Source: Symsagittifera roscoffensis
Taxonomy: Eukaryota; Xenacoelomorpha; Acoela; Convolutidae
DNA length: 64,000 nt
Direction of reading: 5' to 3'
Assembly (NCBI RefSeq): GCF_963678635.1
Contig: NC_087063.1
Span: 10,078,386-10,142,385, forward strand
The notes beneath the pieces are model-generated. The model had not been told where the DNA came from. It was given only the letters and a program-made list of their open reading frames with translations, and did no database searches. Positions 26,793-38,192 of the stretch are shown here, piece after piece (positions within the stretch are counted from its first letter, which is position 1; each line of letters begins with the position of its first letter). The translations under genes and the position numbers were made by a program.

Positions 26793-27382
26793 TGTGCCAT
26801 TCTGCCAGATGGCACAGCACAACCTTCCGGCGACACGGAAAAAGACGAATAAAGGCCTTAGTAACGAAAAAGTATTGCGAAGGAGGGTAGGAATATTCTA
26901 GAATTTTTATTTTAAAATTTCGATTGAAGAGTGAATATTTCTCAGAAATACGAAAAGACGGCCATTTTGACTGAAAAGGACGAAAAAACAGAACAACCAC
27001 AAATATTGTGGAAAACGGTCGCACAAGAGACGAGAAATACGAAGCCTCTTATCGTGGCAACAACACACGATAAGACTCTTAGCAGTGGAAATTGGTGGAG
27101 AAGGAAGCTTCGAGCCGTGTTTTTAATAGCAATCACGTAGTCTGAGGATCCGAGACTCAGCTATGTGGTTGTGTTCGCATGTAAACGAAAGCTGATCAAA
27201 AGTCGTTTGACTGATGGCCTAAAAATAGTAAATTTTTACTTAGCCCTAAACAGACCAGAAAATCAACTGGCAAGGTCGAGACGGTGAAAAACGAGTAGGA
27301 TTAAGGTAACTGACGCCTGCCAGTCGTTAATAGGTACTTTTTCTACGCTCCGTCGCTGTGTAGTATTTGGGCGAATGTTACA
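26793..27382 (+). repeat. 3' LTR with internal deletion
   Basis: This 590 bp repeat matches the 5' LTR from TGTGCC to GTTACA but lacks about 293 bp, corresponding to 4550-4848. The join is at a TTC present at both deletion ends (GAAGCTTC / TTCGAGCC). The lost part includes the TATA box. In the shared part I see roughly a dozen or fewer substitutions against the 5' LTR. Confidence 0.88.
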
Positions 27383-27690
27383 ATCCTTGTTGAGACGAAT
27401 TTCATTTTTTTCGCAAAACGATATAAACTCGGTTTTTGAAGCGTTCAGCATGAGTTTATGGCTCTGAAAAAAATAAGACTAATTTAATCAAGTTTGTTGC
27501 AGTCTTGATAAAGCTGAAACGGACTCTTGGCTAGTATTGATTACTTAACAATCGTCTGCATTCTGTTATAATTTGGTTTCAATAAGTACATGAAATCCAA
27601 AATCATTAACGTATAGTTTCACTAAAAGCAGGCACAGGATTGTCCCTTGAGGTGTACCTCTTCATAGTTCTAAGGAATTAATAATTTACT
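27383..27690 (-). pseudogene. LINE reverse transcriptase fragment
   Basis: Minus-strand translation gives GTPQGTILCLLLVKLYVNDF, the RT motif B region of CR1/L2/jockey-type LINEs (consensus G-x-PQG-x-ILGPLLF). A degenerate ADD (motif C) and LNASKTEFISFCEKNEIRLN, the usual thumb-side block, follow. Stops and frame slips are present. The fragment ends exactly at the 3' LTR border and seems to continue before the 5' LTR at 4155-4236, so the giant element split it. Confidence 0.75.
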
Positions 27691-27879
27691 TTTTTTAAAG
27701 GACTTTTGTAGACGTTTTTGTCCGCTCGGAGTCACGCCATCTATTGTTGCTAGGCTGGGAGGGATTAAATGGGAAAAACGTTATTTTTAGAATGAAATTT
27801 CTGGTGGCCGAACGATATTATTTTTTGGGTTTTTCCATTTCAGATAACAGAATGCCACCTGAATAGATAGTAAAAGAGA

Positions 27880-30800
27880 ATGAGTAATCCCAGTAGCTCA
27901 AATTTGCAGTCGTCATCAAAAGACGAACCAGTCAGCTCATCGCTCCAAAAAACTGTGAAAAATGATGCCCCTAAACTTCGGAAACTGTCTATTGATGGCG
28001 ATTCAGACTATGAGGATGGAGGACCAGAGGATGAATCCCTTGAAATGGCTAGACGTGCTTATAATCAACAGTTATCAGACGCTTTTAAAGTAATTCAGAA
28101 AAAAGTTATGATTTCCTTTTGAAAAGAAACCTTGTAATGACTACATTGTATTTTATTGTGTCAGTTTCGGTTTTGGTTGAGTCTATCTATCATATATTTA
28201 AATGCGGGCTTAACTATCTAACAATGTTAAAATTTTTTAATATCGCTTTTGCATTTTTGGTTTGACGAAAGAATTTTTGCCGTTTAAGTTATATCGAAGA
28301 AATGCATAAGAACTAAAATACATAGAAAGAGCTCTATACTTTATATAAGGGGGTGCAGATCGCTGCGCAAAGTTTAATTTATCGACAACTCCATTAGCGC
28401 TATTGTAGACGAAGGACGGCTAAGATAAATTAACATTACGACGATGCATTTAATGCTGATTTATGACTTCATTGATAAAATGATACAGTTTGCTGATATA
28501 TATGCATTTTTAAAACGCTGGTATGGCCCTATTTAGCTTGTGCACTTACCGCAACTAAACGGAAGGGCCTCTTTTGTAATTTAGTTTTTTTAAAGTTATA
28601 TCGTATGTTGCAATGCTTGGGAATTTTTCGATTTTTAAGTTTGTCACTGCTGAGCTAATTATATGAACCGAATGTAAAGCTGTAGTTAAATTCCACCATT
28701 GAGTGTTGGGTAAAGGGGGGGGGGTTCATCCATCTATCTATATCAATCTATACATTATTTTATTATAGTGACTATAGTGGGGCGCTGTCAGGGTTAGCTC
28801 GGGGGCTGCATGTCTTGCCTCAAAATTTGTCTGCTCAATAACGTTCATATTTCGTGTTGTGATGTTTCTGATTTTTGAGAAATTTCCGAAAAAAACTCGA
28901 AATTTCCAACAGTTTTAGTTGAAAAAAAAACCGTTAAGTTGAATTTGTTTTCAAACTGTTGAATTTACGAAATAGTAAGCGTTGTTGATTACCCCTGTTT
29001 TTTCTTGCGGTTGACTTTAATCTCGTGGTTTTTTCAGATGTTTCATATATAAGCAATTTTCACATTCATAAGTCTGTTTGAAGCACCGGATATGCAAGTT
29101 ACGCACTAGTATTTATGTTTCAGGGTATTAGCTCCCAGCCTAGTAGCAAAAAATTTATAGCCCACACTTCCGCAGTTTGCCATTTTTATTTGTCTTTAAA
29201 AAACTATAGTTGTGCTTTCATTCATAAGTGAAGTGCATTCGAAGAAGAGGAAGAAATTTTTAATATTTTTCAGAATATAGCCAAATTAATTGCCCACTAT
29301 ACGTCCATTCCAAAACTAAAACTTTTAATGAATCGATGTTTTTTTATGTCTTTGTTCACTCTCAAATTTGAGTTTTCACGATTATACTTTTTTGAAGCGA
29401 ACTAGCGAGCAGCAAAAACGTACGGAAAACGTGATCGACTTTAATTTCGTAACTGGATTTAATTTTCAGGTTTTCCAGCCGAATAAAAACCTAAAATTTT
29501 TGATCCACTTCTCAAATTGAGTCATCTTTATCAAGTATCAGTCATGAATTTCTCTTGAATTTCAAAGTGTTCTAGGATCATATTTTTTCTTTGAAATTCA
29601 AAAGTTGAAGTTTACCAAAATAGTCAGTTTTTTTCTGCTCTCTTGCGTTCATTGATTTTTCCCAATTCTCTGTTGGCTATGTTCTACAATTCTAAATCCA
29701 AAATAAACATAGAATAAATTTCCTAAATAAGTAAAGTTAATTTCCACAATCAACGCGTCATTGTAAAAACTAGGTAGAAATTATAATAAATCCACGATAG
29801 CATCAGCTCTCAGTTACAATTAACAGTTATCAGTTACATTTTTGATTTAAAACGTTGCCAAAATAAGACTGTCAAATTAATCAATTTCTCGGTGTTAGTG
29901 TTTGGTAGAATTTAACCATCTGAAGCATTCTAGTAGTAAATTCGCGGGAGGATTTAGAGGGAGTGGACGCCTGCACTTAAGAGATTTGACCTCTCACCAA
30001 CCAATGGGCCTCCTTTTTATTATTTTATGTCAACCATTTTCGGCGACCAACCCTAAAGTTTTTGTCCAGTTTTCTCAAATTGAGTATTTTTACTTATTTC
30101 CTTGCGTTTAGGACTCTTTCCAACTTGGTTATTTATGTTTTTAAATGGCATTCAGTTATCTAATGCCGTTTTTTTGGCTAACTTTCTAAAGCATGGGTTA
30201 TTTTGATCTAAACAGTTCTGAATATAGTTGAAAGTTCCCAATTTATAATTTTACCTAGTCTGATTTTCGTGTTTCTTCGGTTAAACCGTGCCGGCTTATG
30301 TTATATCTGCTAAGTCAACTCATATTGCATCATTGTGAGGGCTAAATACGGTTTTATGCGATAATGTGTTTCAGTACGGATGGGTCCTAAAAAATTTTAA
30401 ATCTCAAAATTTTTTCATGACAACAGTTTTGTTTTCGGCTCTTCGTTTGTTTTGTCAAGTAATTTTTGATTACTTAATTGCACGATTCTTCAGAGTTCCT
30501 GTTCTGGTTATCTATAAGTAAATGGAAAGTTTTCGTTCTCTTATAGCATAACTGCGATAGATTTCGGATATTTTTCAATGTCTTTTTTTGCAATTGTAAC
30601 ATTATGAAGTTTTATGCTAATCACACAGAAAGATGGTATGTGTGTTTTTTTTTCAGTTATTGCTTTTTTTTTAATAATTTTAGTTTTTGTTTCGACCATT
30701 TTGGTATGGTGTCTTTCAGTTTTCTATACTTTTTCCACGCAAAATCTCGGGCCACCAACAATAATTGCGCTTACGATTAGCAAGCGTTATCAAACTGGAA

Positions 30801-32190
30801 TATATACTTTTGTCTAGTTAACAACTAGTTCAACAAAATCCGTTGAATCCGTTAGCTCGGCTGTTAGCCACAGCCAAAGTTAGCTGATAGCCACAGAGCA
30901 GAGTGCCTGTCAACATATTTTTTCTGAGCATTTCTGCCTTTTAAATGGTCGTTCTGTTCGAAATTTTATTGTTGGTTGTAAATCAACTCCTGTTTTTAGT
31001 TTTCTTCGCTTTTTACTTTTCGTTTTTTTTTTCACTTTTCGAGTTAAGTATTTGGCTTCAGTATTTTTTTGGCCTAAATGGTTTCGGCTGATGCGTATCT
31101 TTTTAGTTGCCTGTTAATTCGTTGTATGAAGCTCCAAATTTTTGAAATGGTTTTAGTGCTTACGGAAAGGTAAATAGGGAGGGGTGTTGTAAAACTTAGA
31201 AGTATTTTTTTTTACTCAAAACATTTTGTAGCGCAATTTTGATTTTTTTTGAATCAAAAATCGTCTTCTTTAGTTTTGTCTGCTCAGTATCCGCTTAATG
31301 AAGTTTGTTCTCAAAGCTTATTTAACACTGGCAGTTGAATTTCTCAATTAAATTGACCCGCATTTCAGACAAACGTTAAAAAATTATTTTTTTTTGCGTC
31401 AGCTTGCGTCCTTTTTGGGCTAGCTGCCTTGCCATTGTTTGTTGTATCACAATTGGTGCGAAGCTCCGCTTCGCCTCTGTGTCAAAATGTGTTGAGCGAT
31501 ATATCATGAATAGAAAAATGTCTAGAAAAACCAGTTTGAAGTTGCTTTTTAGTCTAATCATGAACTAGTAACGTTTTTTAGATGAAATGTGATTTTTTGA
31601 TCCAGGAAACGAAATTTTTGAAGCTTCCGGTTCAATTTTCATTAATTTATTTTTTTCAAGACAACTTTATTTGATTTAATTAATTTACTTCAGTTCTAAG
31701 CTTTCGGCTTTCCTCTCATCCCACGTTGAAAAAATGTTTTTTTTTGTAAATGTGGTCGTGTGTTTCTGTGATACATGCACAGCTACCGGCTTATTTTTAT
31801 GTTGTTTAACTGCTGAAAAATGAGTAACTTTGTGCTTAGGATGGATTCCGTGAAGGATTCGACAAAGGTCAAATCAAACTGGCTCAAGATGTGTTCAATG
31901 AGACACATGCTAAAGCTGCTAGGTCACAAGTGCCTTATGGTCAATACCTGGGCTTAATCAAAGTGATGGAGAGCAGGTTCTTAACCATCCAAAACATGGA
32001 CTCCAAATCGTCCGAGGAGTTAAAAGCTATTCTGGACACCAACAGTGCAAGCGTCAACAAGCCAATGACAAGAGCAGTACTTCTGACTAGGTTAAAAGCC
32101 CTCAGAGAAGCAAAGGCTGTTGCGCAGAATACAGCTCTTGTTAGCTTGATCAAAGAAACGGAAAGTTCGCTGGCGAAACTGACTAATTAA
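27880..32190 (+). CDS. YAE1: YAE1 homologue (two exons: 27880-28089, 31840-32190)
   Basis: Exon 1 ends AAA before GTAATT and exon 2 starts after TGTGCTTAG, phase 0, giving 186 residues. The acidic N terminus (EDGGPEDESLEMARRAYNQQ) leads into DGFREGFDKGQ-x5-QDVFN-x9-A, the glycine-spaced Yae1 signature. In yeast and human, Yae1 with Lto1 links the cytosolic Fe-S targeting complex to the ABC protein Rli1/ABCE1 for cluster insertion. Length is close to human YAE1. An acceptor-like TTTCCATTTCAG ends at 27843, suggesting a 5' UTR intron. The C-terminal part is weakly conserved in this family, so the assignment rests on the central motif. Confidence 0.82.
29410..29640 (+). repeat. Diverged interspersed repeat, copy 1
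   Basis: Shares AACGTGATCG, the TTTCAG-type mid part, ATCAGTCATGAATT and TTGAAATTCAAAA with the copies at 35185-35400 and 35960-36190. There is no coding capacity. Confidence 0.5.
31455..31482. repeat. Short hairpin repeat GTGCGAAGC...GCTTCGC
   Basis: GTGCGAAGCTCCGCTTCGCC with a 7 bp stem (GCGAAGC/GCTTCGC) followed by TCTGTGT. The same unit recurs at 33863-33891, 34865-34892 and 38004-38030. Confidence 0.55.
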
Positions 32191-33251
32191 CTTAGTTTAG
32201 AATAATGAGTTATGAGTATGTGTAATGATAGCACAACTGCTTTATCGCTCTATGGTTTTGAACAGATACAAAATGAGTATTTTTGAAACGAAATCATTTT
32301 TGAGTTGAGATATCTAGGTCTTGAAATTATTTCATGAATCAACCATAGTTTCTAATAGGGCAGTTGATGTGCAAAATTTAATTCAATTTGCAGTAATTTT
32401 TTCTTCAACTGAGTTATCATCTGAGTATAAAAGTCAGGATTAACCGGTATTAGTTTAAGTTACAGGTTTAATTTCATTACTATTTGTTCTATGCGTATTA
32501 AAATACTTCCCTCGGCCGGGGACAATCAATCAGTAGGTGAAGTAGAGTGACTTCACTCTAAATTTTAATCATTTTATTAGTTTAAAAACATTGTCGAAAA
32601 AACCTGCAGGGGTTCAAGGGTGATATCAGGTTAAAGCCTCTTCAGCGCTGATTCAGATTCAATTTTTTCTCTCCAAATTTGTCTCTGTCGAACAGAACTG
32701 GTCTGCAGTTTTGCCTATTCAGAAAAATTTGCTCTGGATTTCAAAAAGCGCCACCTAAATCTCGCACAAGTTTTTTTTGCGTAGATAAATGCAGTCGAAA
32801 CCTTCTGTGCTACTTGCAGAGCAACTGCAAGTAACACAACATTTTCTGACCATAGTAATGCTAGCAACACAAGGAAAAATTTCTATTTACAAATCTTTTC
32901 TCATCCGCAGGCAATGAATCAGTCTGAAAAAGGGAAATGTTCAGACCGAATCTTCGCGGAATCCGAGTCACGACTTAAAAAAAAAACTAAATTTTAATCT
33001 ATTTTTGGCCGCTTGCGTGGTTTTTAAAGATGCATAAAACCTCCTTCTGACTGCAAAAGTTGATGGAAAATTGGTGAAAAAAGAATAGTTTGGAATTCAC
33101 TGTATCGCTCGTTGTATCGGTCGTAAAGTTTGATCATTCGCAGAAATGCAGTGATGCTTTCTGAAATTAACCCCGATGAGAAAAGAGTATGATTTATCCT
33201 TGAACTTGCGTTTAATTTGTTAATCATTCAGACAACTTGTTGATAAAAAAT

Positions 33252-33500
33252 AACAAGACTGCTCGTATCAGGGCGAAGCCCTGAAAATTCCCACTACATT
33301 TCATGGTTTATGGAGTAGGGTTCGCTTTAAAAAACGGATGAAATAATCGAAAATTCTATGATTTTTTTGAAAACAAAGCGCGTGATGCCCACACTCTTTG
33401 TTAAGTACAATCTGATAGGTTAAGACTGTAGCAAAATAATAAATAGAGCAAATAGCATGGCTAATTTCAATTTGGAACAATTTCTAAGAAGGTGAGGTTT
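33252..33500 (+). repeat. Structured 540 bp element, diverged partial copy
   Basis: Begins AACAAGACTGCTCGTATC, has the CAGGGC-GAA-GCCCTG hairpin and a TTTATGGAG block like the full copies, then decays. The 3' end with the ACTTTCGTATCGAAAGT hairpin is absent. Confidence 0.6.
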
Positions 33501-33862
33501 TTTTAACGAAGAGAAGAAGAATAATTAGCAGGCAAGAATAATAATTATTCGATTTTGAAATTTTTGTTATTGTTTTTGAAGCTAATCATTTTCAATTGAA
33601 TGTTGTTTTTTAGAAATTTTTGAGTTTCTTCGGGTGGGGCTCGTATTTTGCTTAATCTTGATTGTTTTGGTTCTTGTAAATTGATATAAAATCGTTTTTC
33701 ATCAGTCCGCTGTTTACAAATAGTTTTATCGCGTGTATTCTGCGTAGCTGACAGGTTTAAAACGTCAGTCGGAGTCAAATTGATTTTGCTGCTCTTTTTG
33801 TTTTCAAAACCGTTTTCCAAAACTTTTCCAATCTGATTTTGTAAAAAATTTTCCATCGCAAG

Positions 33863-33891
33863 TGGTGCGAAGCTCTGCTTCGCGTCTGTGT
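33863..33891. repeat. Short hairpin repeat, copy 2
   Basis: GTGCGAAGCTCTGCTTCGCG with TCTGTGT following; the loop differs from copy 1 by one base and the stem is intact. Confidence 0.5.
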
Positions 33892-34682
33892 AGGTTTTCA
33901 TGGTTTATCAGAATTTTGGCTTTTTTTCAGTACTTTCCCTAAATTTGTCGGCTAGTATATACTGTTAACGGCTCAGTAAAAAAGTAAATGAGAGAATAAG
34001 TATTAAAGAGTGCCGAAAATACAGAAAAAATATGGCTGTAAAACTAAGTCAGTCAAATCAGAAGTCATAAAAATTTGCAAGCAACCAATTACTATGGCGA
34101 CTAACAAAAATGCCTACCGAGATTAGCTCTAAAACTCCTGCAAACCCGAAGTATATTTCATTATAAAGTTGAAAAGAAGCTAAAAGGCCAAAAATTATTC
34201 ATTTCCAGCGTGTACTTCGGTCTCTTAAACGCCCGTACGCTATCTAATCTCGGCTAGTTCATGCCATTCGCTAATTGTCATTCAAACTTTCACCACTAAA
34301 TCATTTCGTGATCGAGCCAAAAGTTATATTAAACATTTAAATCAACTCAATAACTATGAACCTATTTACATTTGCGAAGCAAAGTGTATTCGTACGAACT
34401 TTCTTTCTTCTCTAAACTTAGTCGCAAATATTGACGCAGCTTTTGGGGCACCTTTCGGCATTTTGATAGCACGTGCTTTGAAATTCGAATAGTAATAAGT
34501 TAACAGAGTTGATGCATTTTTACACTTGCGATCAACTTAGTATGTTATAACGAACCTTTTTTCCTAACCTAACTCGCAAATAAAATTGTTCATTAAAAGT
34601 TTTCTCTCATTTGGAAGTTTCGTTGTAGCATTGGAAATTGCGCTCTCTGCTTTATTTGTGGCTAGTGTTTAGTGTCTATTAA

Positions 34683-34757
34683 GCGTCCGTGGCTGAATGG
34701 TTAAGGTTTAGGTTTGAGACTCTTAATCTCTAGGTCGCTGGTTTGAAACTCAGCCGT
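34683..34757 (+). repeat. tRNA-Lys-like sequence, probably a SINE head or pseudogene
   Basis: The anticodon arm GAGA-CTCTTAA-TCTC matches tRNA-Lys(CUU), with a D-arm/A-box-like TGGCTGAATGG and a B-box-like GGTTTGAAACTC. The 5' GCGTCCG has no complementary acceptor strand at the 3' end, so a functional tRNA is unlikely. Confidence 0.6.
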
Positions 34758-34864
34758 AGCTCAGTTGTTGTTTTAAAATATTTCTGCTTTTTTTTTAGGT
34801 TTAATTATAATATTCTACTTATTGCACTTTTTAAAGCTGCTTTTTTCCGTGTTCTCGCTAATTT

Positions 34865-34892
34865 TTGCGAAGCACAGTTTTGCCTCTGTGTT
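34865..34892. repeat. Short hairpin repeat, degenerate copy 3
   Basis: TGCGAAGCACAGTTTTGCC then TCTGTGTTT; the stem is weakened by substitutions. Confidence 0.4.
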
Positions 34893-34977
34893 TAAATTAT
34901 TATTATTTGTTAATGTTCCCCAGCAAATCAGAAACCTCAATTAACCATCAAGCGGATCGATCAATTCATCATACTGA

Positions 34978-36190
34978 GAGTCCATGACCGTAGTGAAGAC
35001 TCTTATAAATATCTTGATGCTTTTTTGTTTATACTTTTTACAAAAGTCTTGAAAAATGATTCCGCTTGAAATTAACTGAATTTTCGCGGTTTGACTTTTG
35101 GTTTCTTGTTAAGTTTAATTCCTTCCATTGCTAACAGGAAAGCAAACGATACGTTAGAACAGCAACGTTGTTAAGGTCACAAAAACGTGATCGGCTTCTA
35201 ATTTCGAAACTGGGTTTTGGTTTTCAGAGTTCCCAGCTGATCTAGTTTCTGAAATTGAGTAATTTATCAAAAAAGTTCAGTCATAAAATGTTCGTTGAAT
35301 TGAAAGAGCTTTAAAGCTAATTATTTTTAACTTTGAAATTCAAAAATGTTTGATTTTTCAAAATAACAAAAAAAGTCAATTTATTCCGAGGCCAAATTGT
35401 GCACCAGATAGACAAACAATTTGGTGTGTGTAGGTCTTCGGAATCCAGAGATAAGTCTTTAAATATGTTAAAGCTGTGTCGGAGCGTTCAAAAAAATAAG
35501 ATTAAAGAGAGCGTCCTTGTTGCGCAATTCGCTTACAATTCGCAAAATACACAGTTTGACATCGTAATGCATTTGTTTTTTCCATGGATTTCCTCAAAAT
35601 GAGAGTTGGAGACGGAAGACGTAGGATAACATGAATTTTACAGTTGCTCTTGAGAATTTTCGTTTTTATGATCTGCTTAAAGTTTGAGTTGGAAACGGGA
35701 GATCAAATTTGTATATGCTGTTATGATTTTCAGTTTTATGATGAGATGAGATAAACATTTTTTAAGAGGCGATGAACGTAGTTCAGACTCTTATATCGCG
35801 ATGTTTTTTTTTGTTTTTTTTTGTCAGGAAAAGTCATAAAATTTGTTCAGGCTCAAATTTACTTTTTTGCGGATTGACTTTTAATTTATTTTCAACTTTA
35901 GTTCGTTTTCTTCGTTAAAAAGGATGTAGGCTCCACTATTCACAACCAAAAAGTAAAGGTCACAAAAAACGCGATTGATTTCTAGTTTTGACAGTCGTGG
36001 AGTTTAATTTTGCAGATTTCCCAATCGAAATAAACAATATAATGTTATCCAGTTTTCTCAATTCAGGTTAATTTAATCCGAAAAATATCAGTCATCAATT
36101 GTTGTAGAAAATCGAAGGGGTTTAAGACCATCTATTTGTTTGAAATTCGAAAGTTGTGACCTACCGTAAAATTCTGCAGCCATTTATGAA
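34978..36190 (+). repeat. Tandem pair of about 420 bp repeats
   Basis: 34978-35400 and 35766-36190 share, in order, a GAAGACTCTTATA / CAGACTCTTATA block, a GCGGTTTGACTTTT / GCGGATTGACTTTT block, AAGGTCACAAAAA, a CGTGATCGG / CGCGATTG block and TTTGAAATTC. The second half also matches 29410-29640. Copies are strongly diverged. Confidence 0.55.
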
Positions 36191-37377
36191 CTCTGAAATT
36201 AGATTCCACATTAAATGTGCTCAAAATAAAACGCTTTGATGTTGCTTCTAAACTTTGTTACACTTGGGATTAGCAAGTGTTTTTCTGTAAGAAGGAAGTT
36301 TAAGAGAACACTACTGCTTACAAAAACTACTGCTTATGTCATTAATACTGCCGAGCACTTATTTTACCACTATTTAAATTTGGACACTTCCTAAACTTTT
36401 GCATTTGGACTTATAAACAGTTAAATGGGTTCAAATGGAGAAGTTTTTCAACTAAGAACTTCTGTTTCGTAACAAGATAATAGTTTAAACATCATTCGAC
36501 CGTCCTCGATTCAATTTTTAGGGTCTTCTTCATAAAAAACTTCTGAATGAAAAAATCGACGATATAAATTGACCAATGTAGCCAAAAATTAAGAAAGGGG
36601 GGAGGAGATTGTTAAGTACATCAAAATGGTCGATTTTTTGACCAATCAGAATGCAGCAGAATTCTCAATAGAAAACTCAGTGCTAATTTACTGTATTTAT
36701 TTAATGGGGTGGAGATTTTTTAGTAGATACAATAGGGGGGAGGAGAGATTGTTATGTAGATCTCAGAATTCTAATCGTTCTACCAATTTTGATAATAGTG
36801 CTATTTTTTATTTTTAAACCTCAAACTTTCAAAAATTATGACACTGATTTCAAAGTTAATTATAACCAAGTTTCACTGGTTTCATTAGCAAGATCATGTG
36901 CTTAGACAATCTGCTTGGCCCTTAATAATTAACATTTAATAATGATGTTCAGAAAAATTTTGTTTGCTGAGATGTTAGAAAGCAACTCGATTTTTATTCC
37001 TTTTTGATTTAACGTATCTTTTGTTTTTAAAATGCATTACAGGACATGGGTTAATGTGGTAACATTCTTTCTTGTCAACTATGTGCACGCTCTTTTTGGA
37101 AACTAGAGCGCGTATAGAAAAGAGGGTTGCAAGAAGGTGAGATCTACACAGAGTCGCAAACAGTGAAAGAGCAAATTACCGATTTCAGAAAACTTTGCAG
37201 ACAAAAAATAGGTTTCAGACAGAATATATGTCTCAAGTTTGATTACTTTTGCGATAACGGTATTGCTATCGTGTATTACGCTTTTTTCCCGTGAACAATT
37301 TTTTCCCCAGGACTCATATGGACTTATAGTACCTTGTTTCAAAATGAATTCAAGTTCCTTATTGAATCCTGCACACT

Positions 37378-37450
37378 TAGCCTAGAGGTAACGAACACGC
37401 CTGGGATGCCAAAGGTCTCGGGTTCAAAGCTGACTAGGATCTGGTTTTTT
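37378..37450 (+). repeat. tRNA-like short repeat (SINE head), copy 1
   Basis: TTAGCCTAGAGGTAACGA (A-box-like), a CGCC-TGGG anticodon-like arm and GGTCTCGGGTTCAAAGC (good B box), ended by CTGGTTTTTT, a pol III stop. It is related to sequences at 44957 and 47279. Confidence 0.55.
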
Positions 37451-38003
37451 TAAACGGTAAATATTCCGGTTCAAAAAAAATTGCCTATTGTCTGCTCATG
37501 TTTCGTCGGCTTACTTGCCAGATCTAAGAATGTTTTTTTTTTGCTGCAAACAATTTTTACAGTAGTTCCTTGAAGTGTTTTAGCATTTTAAAAATCCGGT
37601 GGAATTGAAATTTGTTTTTAATACTGTTCGTTGTTCTACCAACTCGATGTGTCAAATATATTTTTTCATTTTTGTCTTTTTTATCTTGTTAACAAGTTTC
37701 GGCTTAATTTATATTGACCTAGTGACCTTCTTTTTGCGTCGTTCGGTGATCAAAAAAAACTTGTGTGCGTGTGTGTTCTCTGAGGGGAAAGGGACAACTT
37801 TTTTATTAGTTCATAATTTTTCAAATTACTCTTTCGGCTAGAAAGGTTTCCGCTCAGGTATTTTCGGCTTTTTACCACATGGTAATTATAAATTTAAAGT
37901 GAACCAATCATCCGGAGCATTGACAATTGTTTAGTGACAAAATGATTTTGTTATTTTTTTTCCAAATTTTTTTGTTTGATTTTAATCAAAGTTGTATCGA
38001 AGT

Positions 38004-38030
38004 AGTGCAAAGCTCAGCTTCGACTCTGTT
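38004..38030. repeat. Short hairpin repeat, copy 4
   Basis: GTGCAAAGCTCAGCTTCGAC then TCTGTT. It is preceded by GTTGTATC as in copy 1, so the repeat extends upstream of the hairpin. Confidence 0.45.
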
Positions 38031-38192
38031 TTAAAAAATGAAGTGCTTAAAAGTTTCGTTCTCAATCTGCTGATTGCTCTTAAAATTTTCTATCTTCCGA
38101 ACATTTTCTTCTATTAAACTTCGTGCATTTTTTTTCAAATACTCATTTTTGAAGAGAGAACTCCGATTTCTAGGAGAGTCTATTCACTGACA

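Larger units (their letters stand above)
4237..27382 (+). mobile_element. Giant Ty3/gypsy LTR retrotransposon (about 23 kb) with post-pol ORFs
   Basis: Two direct repeats (4237-5119 and 26793-27382), each starting TGTGCC and ending GTTACA, flank one plus-strand coding block. The order is gag (CCHC knuckles), protease, RT, RNase H, integrase, which is the Ty3/gypsy order. After integrase about 9 kb of further plus-strand ORFs follow (17126-26021), far more than a normal element of 5-10 kb. Leader length is also unusual at 3 kb. LTRs differ by few substitutions where I aligned them, implying a fairly recent insertion, yet several coding frames are broken. Flanking LINE sequence shows the insertion site; only ATC is shared on both flanks, so the target duplication is uncertain. 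Confidence 0.9.
28090..31839 (+). other. YAE1 intron, AT-rich
   Basis: The 3.75 kb intron has no coding exon that I can support. It includes one copy of a diverged interspersed repeat at about 29410-29640 that recurs at 35185-35400 and 35960-36190, and a hairpin repeat at 31455-31482. A run of Gs near 28716-28726 and T-rich stretches are present. Confidence 0.6.
32191..38192. other. Intergenic AT-rich region with repeats
   Basis: Six kilobases without a supported gene. It holds one diverged copy of the structured 540 bp element (33252-33500), three copies of the short hairpin repeat, a tRNA-Lys-like sequence, a tandem pair of about 420 bp repeats, and a tRNA-like short repeat at 37378. The open frames seen here (for example 33545-33901 minus) have no protein-like pattern. 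Confidence 0.55.

Noticed and set aside
30614-30817. Short hydrophobic ORF in the YAE1 intron
   Set aside because: Low-complexity T-rich DNA translates to Phe/Ile/Val runs; no splice or start context supports a gene.
33545-33901. 118-codon minus-strand ORF
   Set aside because: Its only notable part (EAK/DAK-x-SFAP) is the translation of the short hairpin repeat, which also appears in another minus ORF at 31376-31561; no protein-like conservation otherwise.
34683-34757. Functional tRNA-Lys gene
   Set aside because: Anticodon arm fits, but the acceptor strands do not pair and the T arm is irregular.
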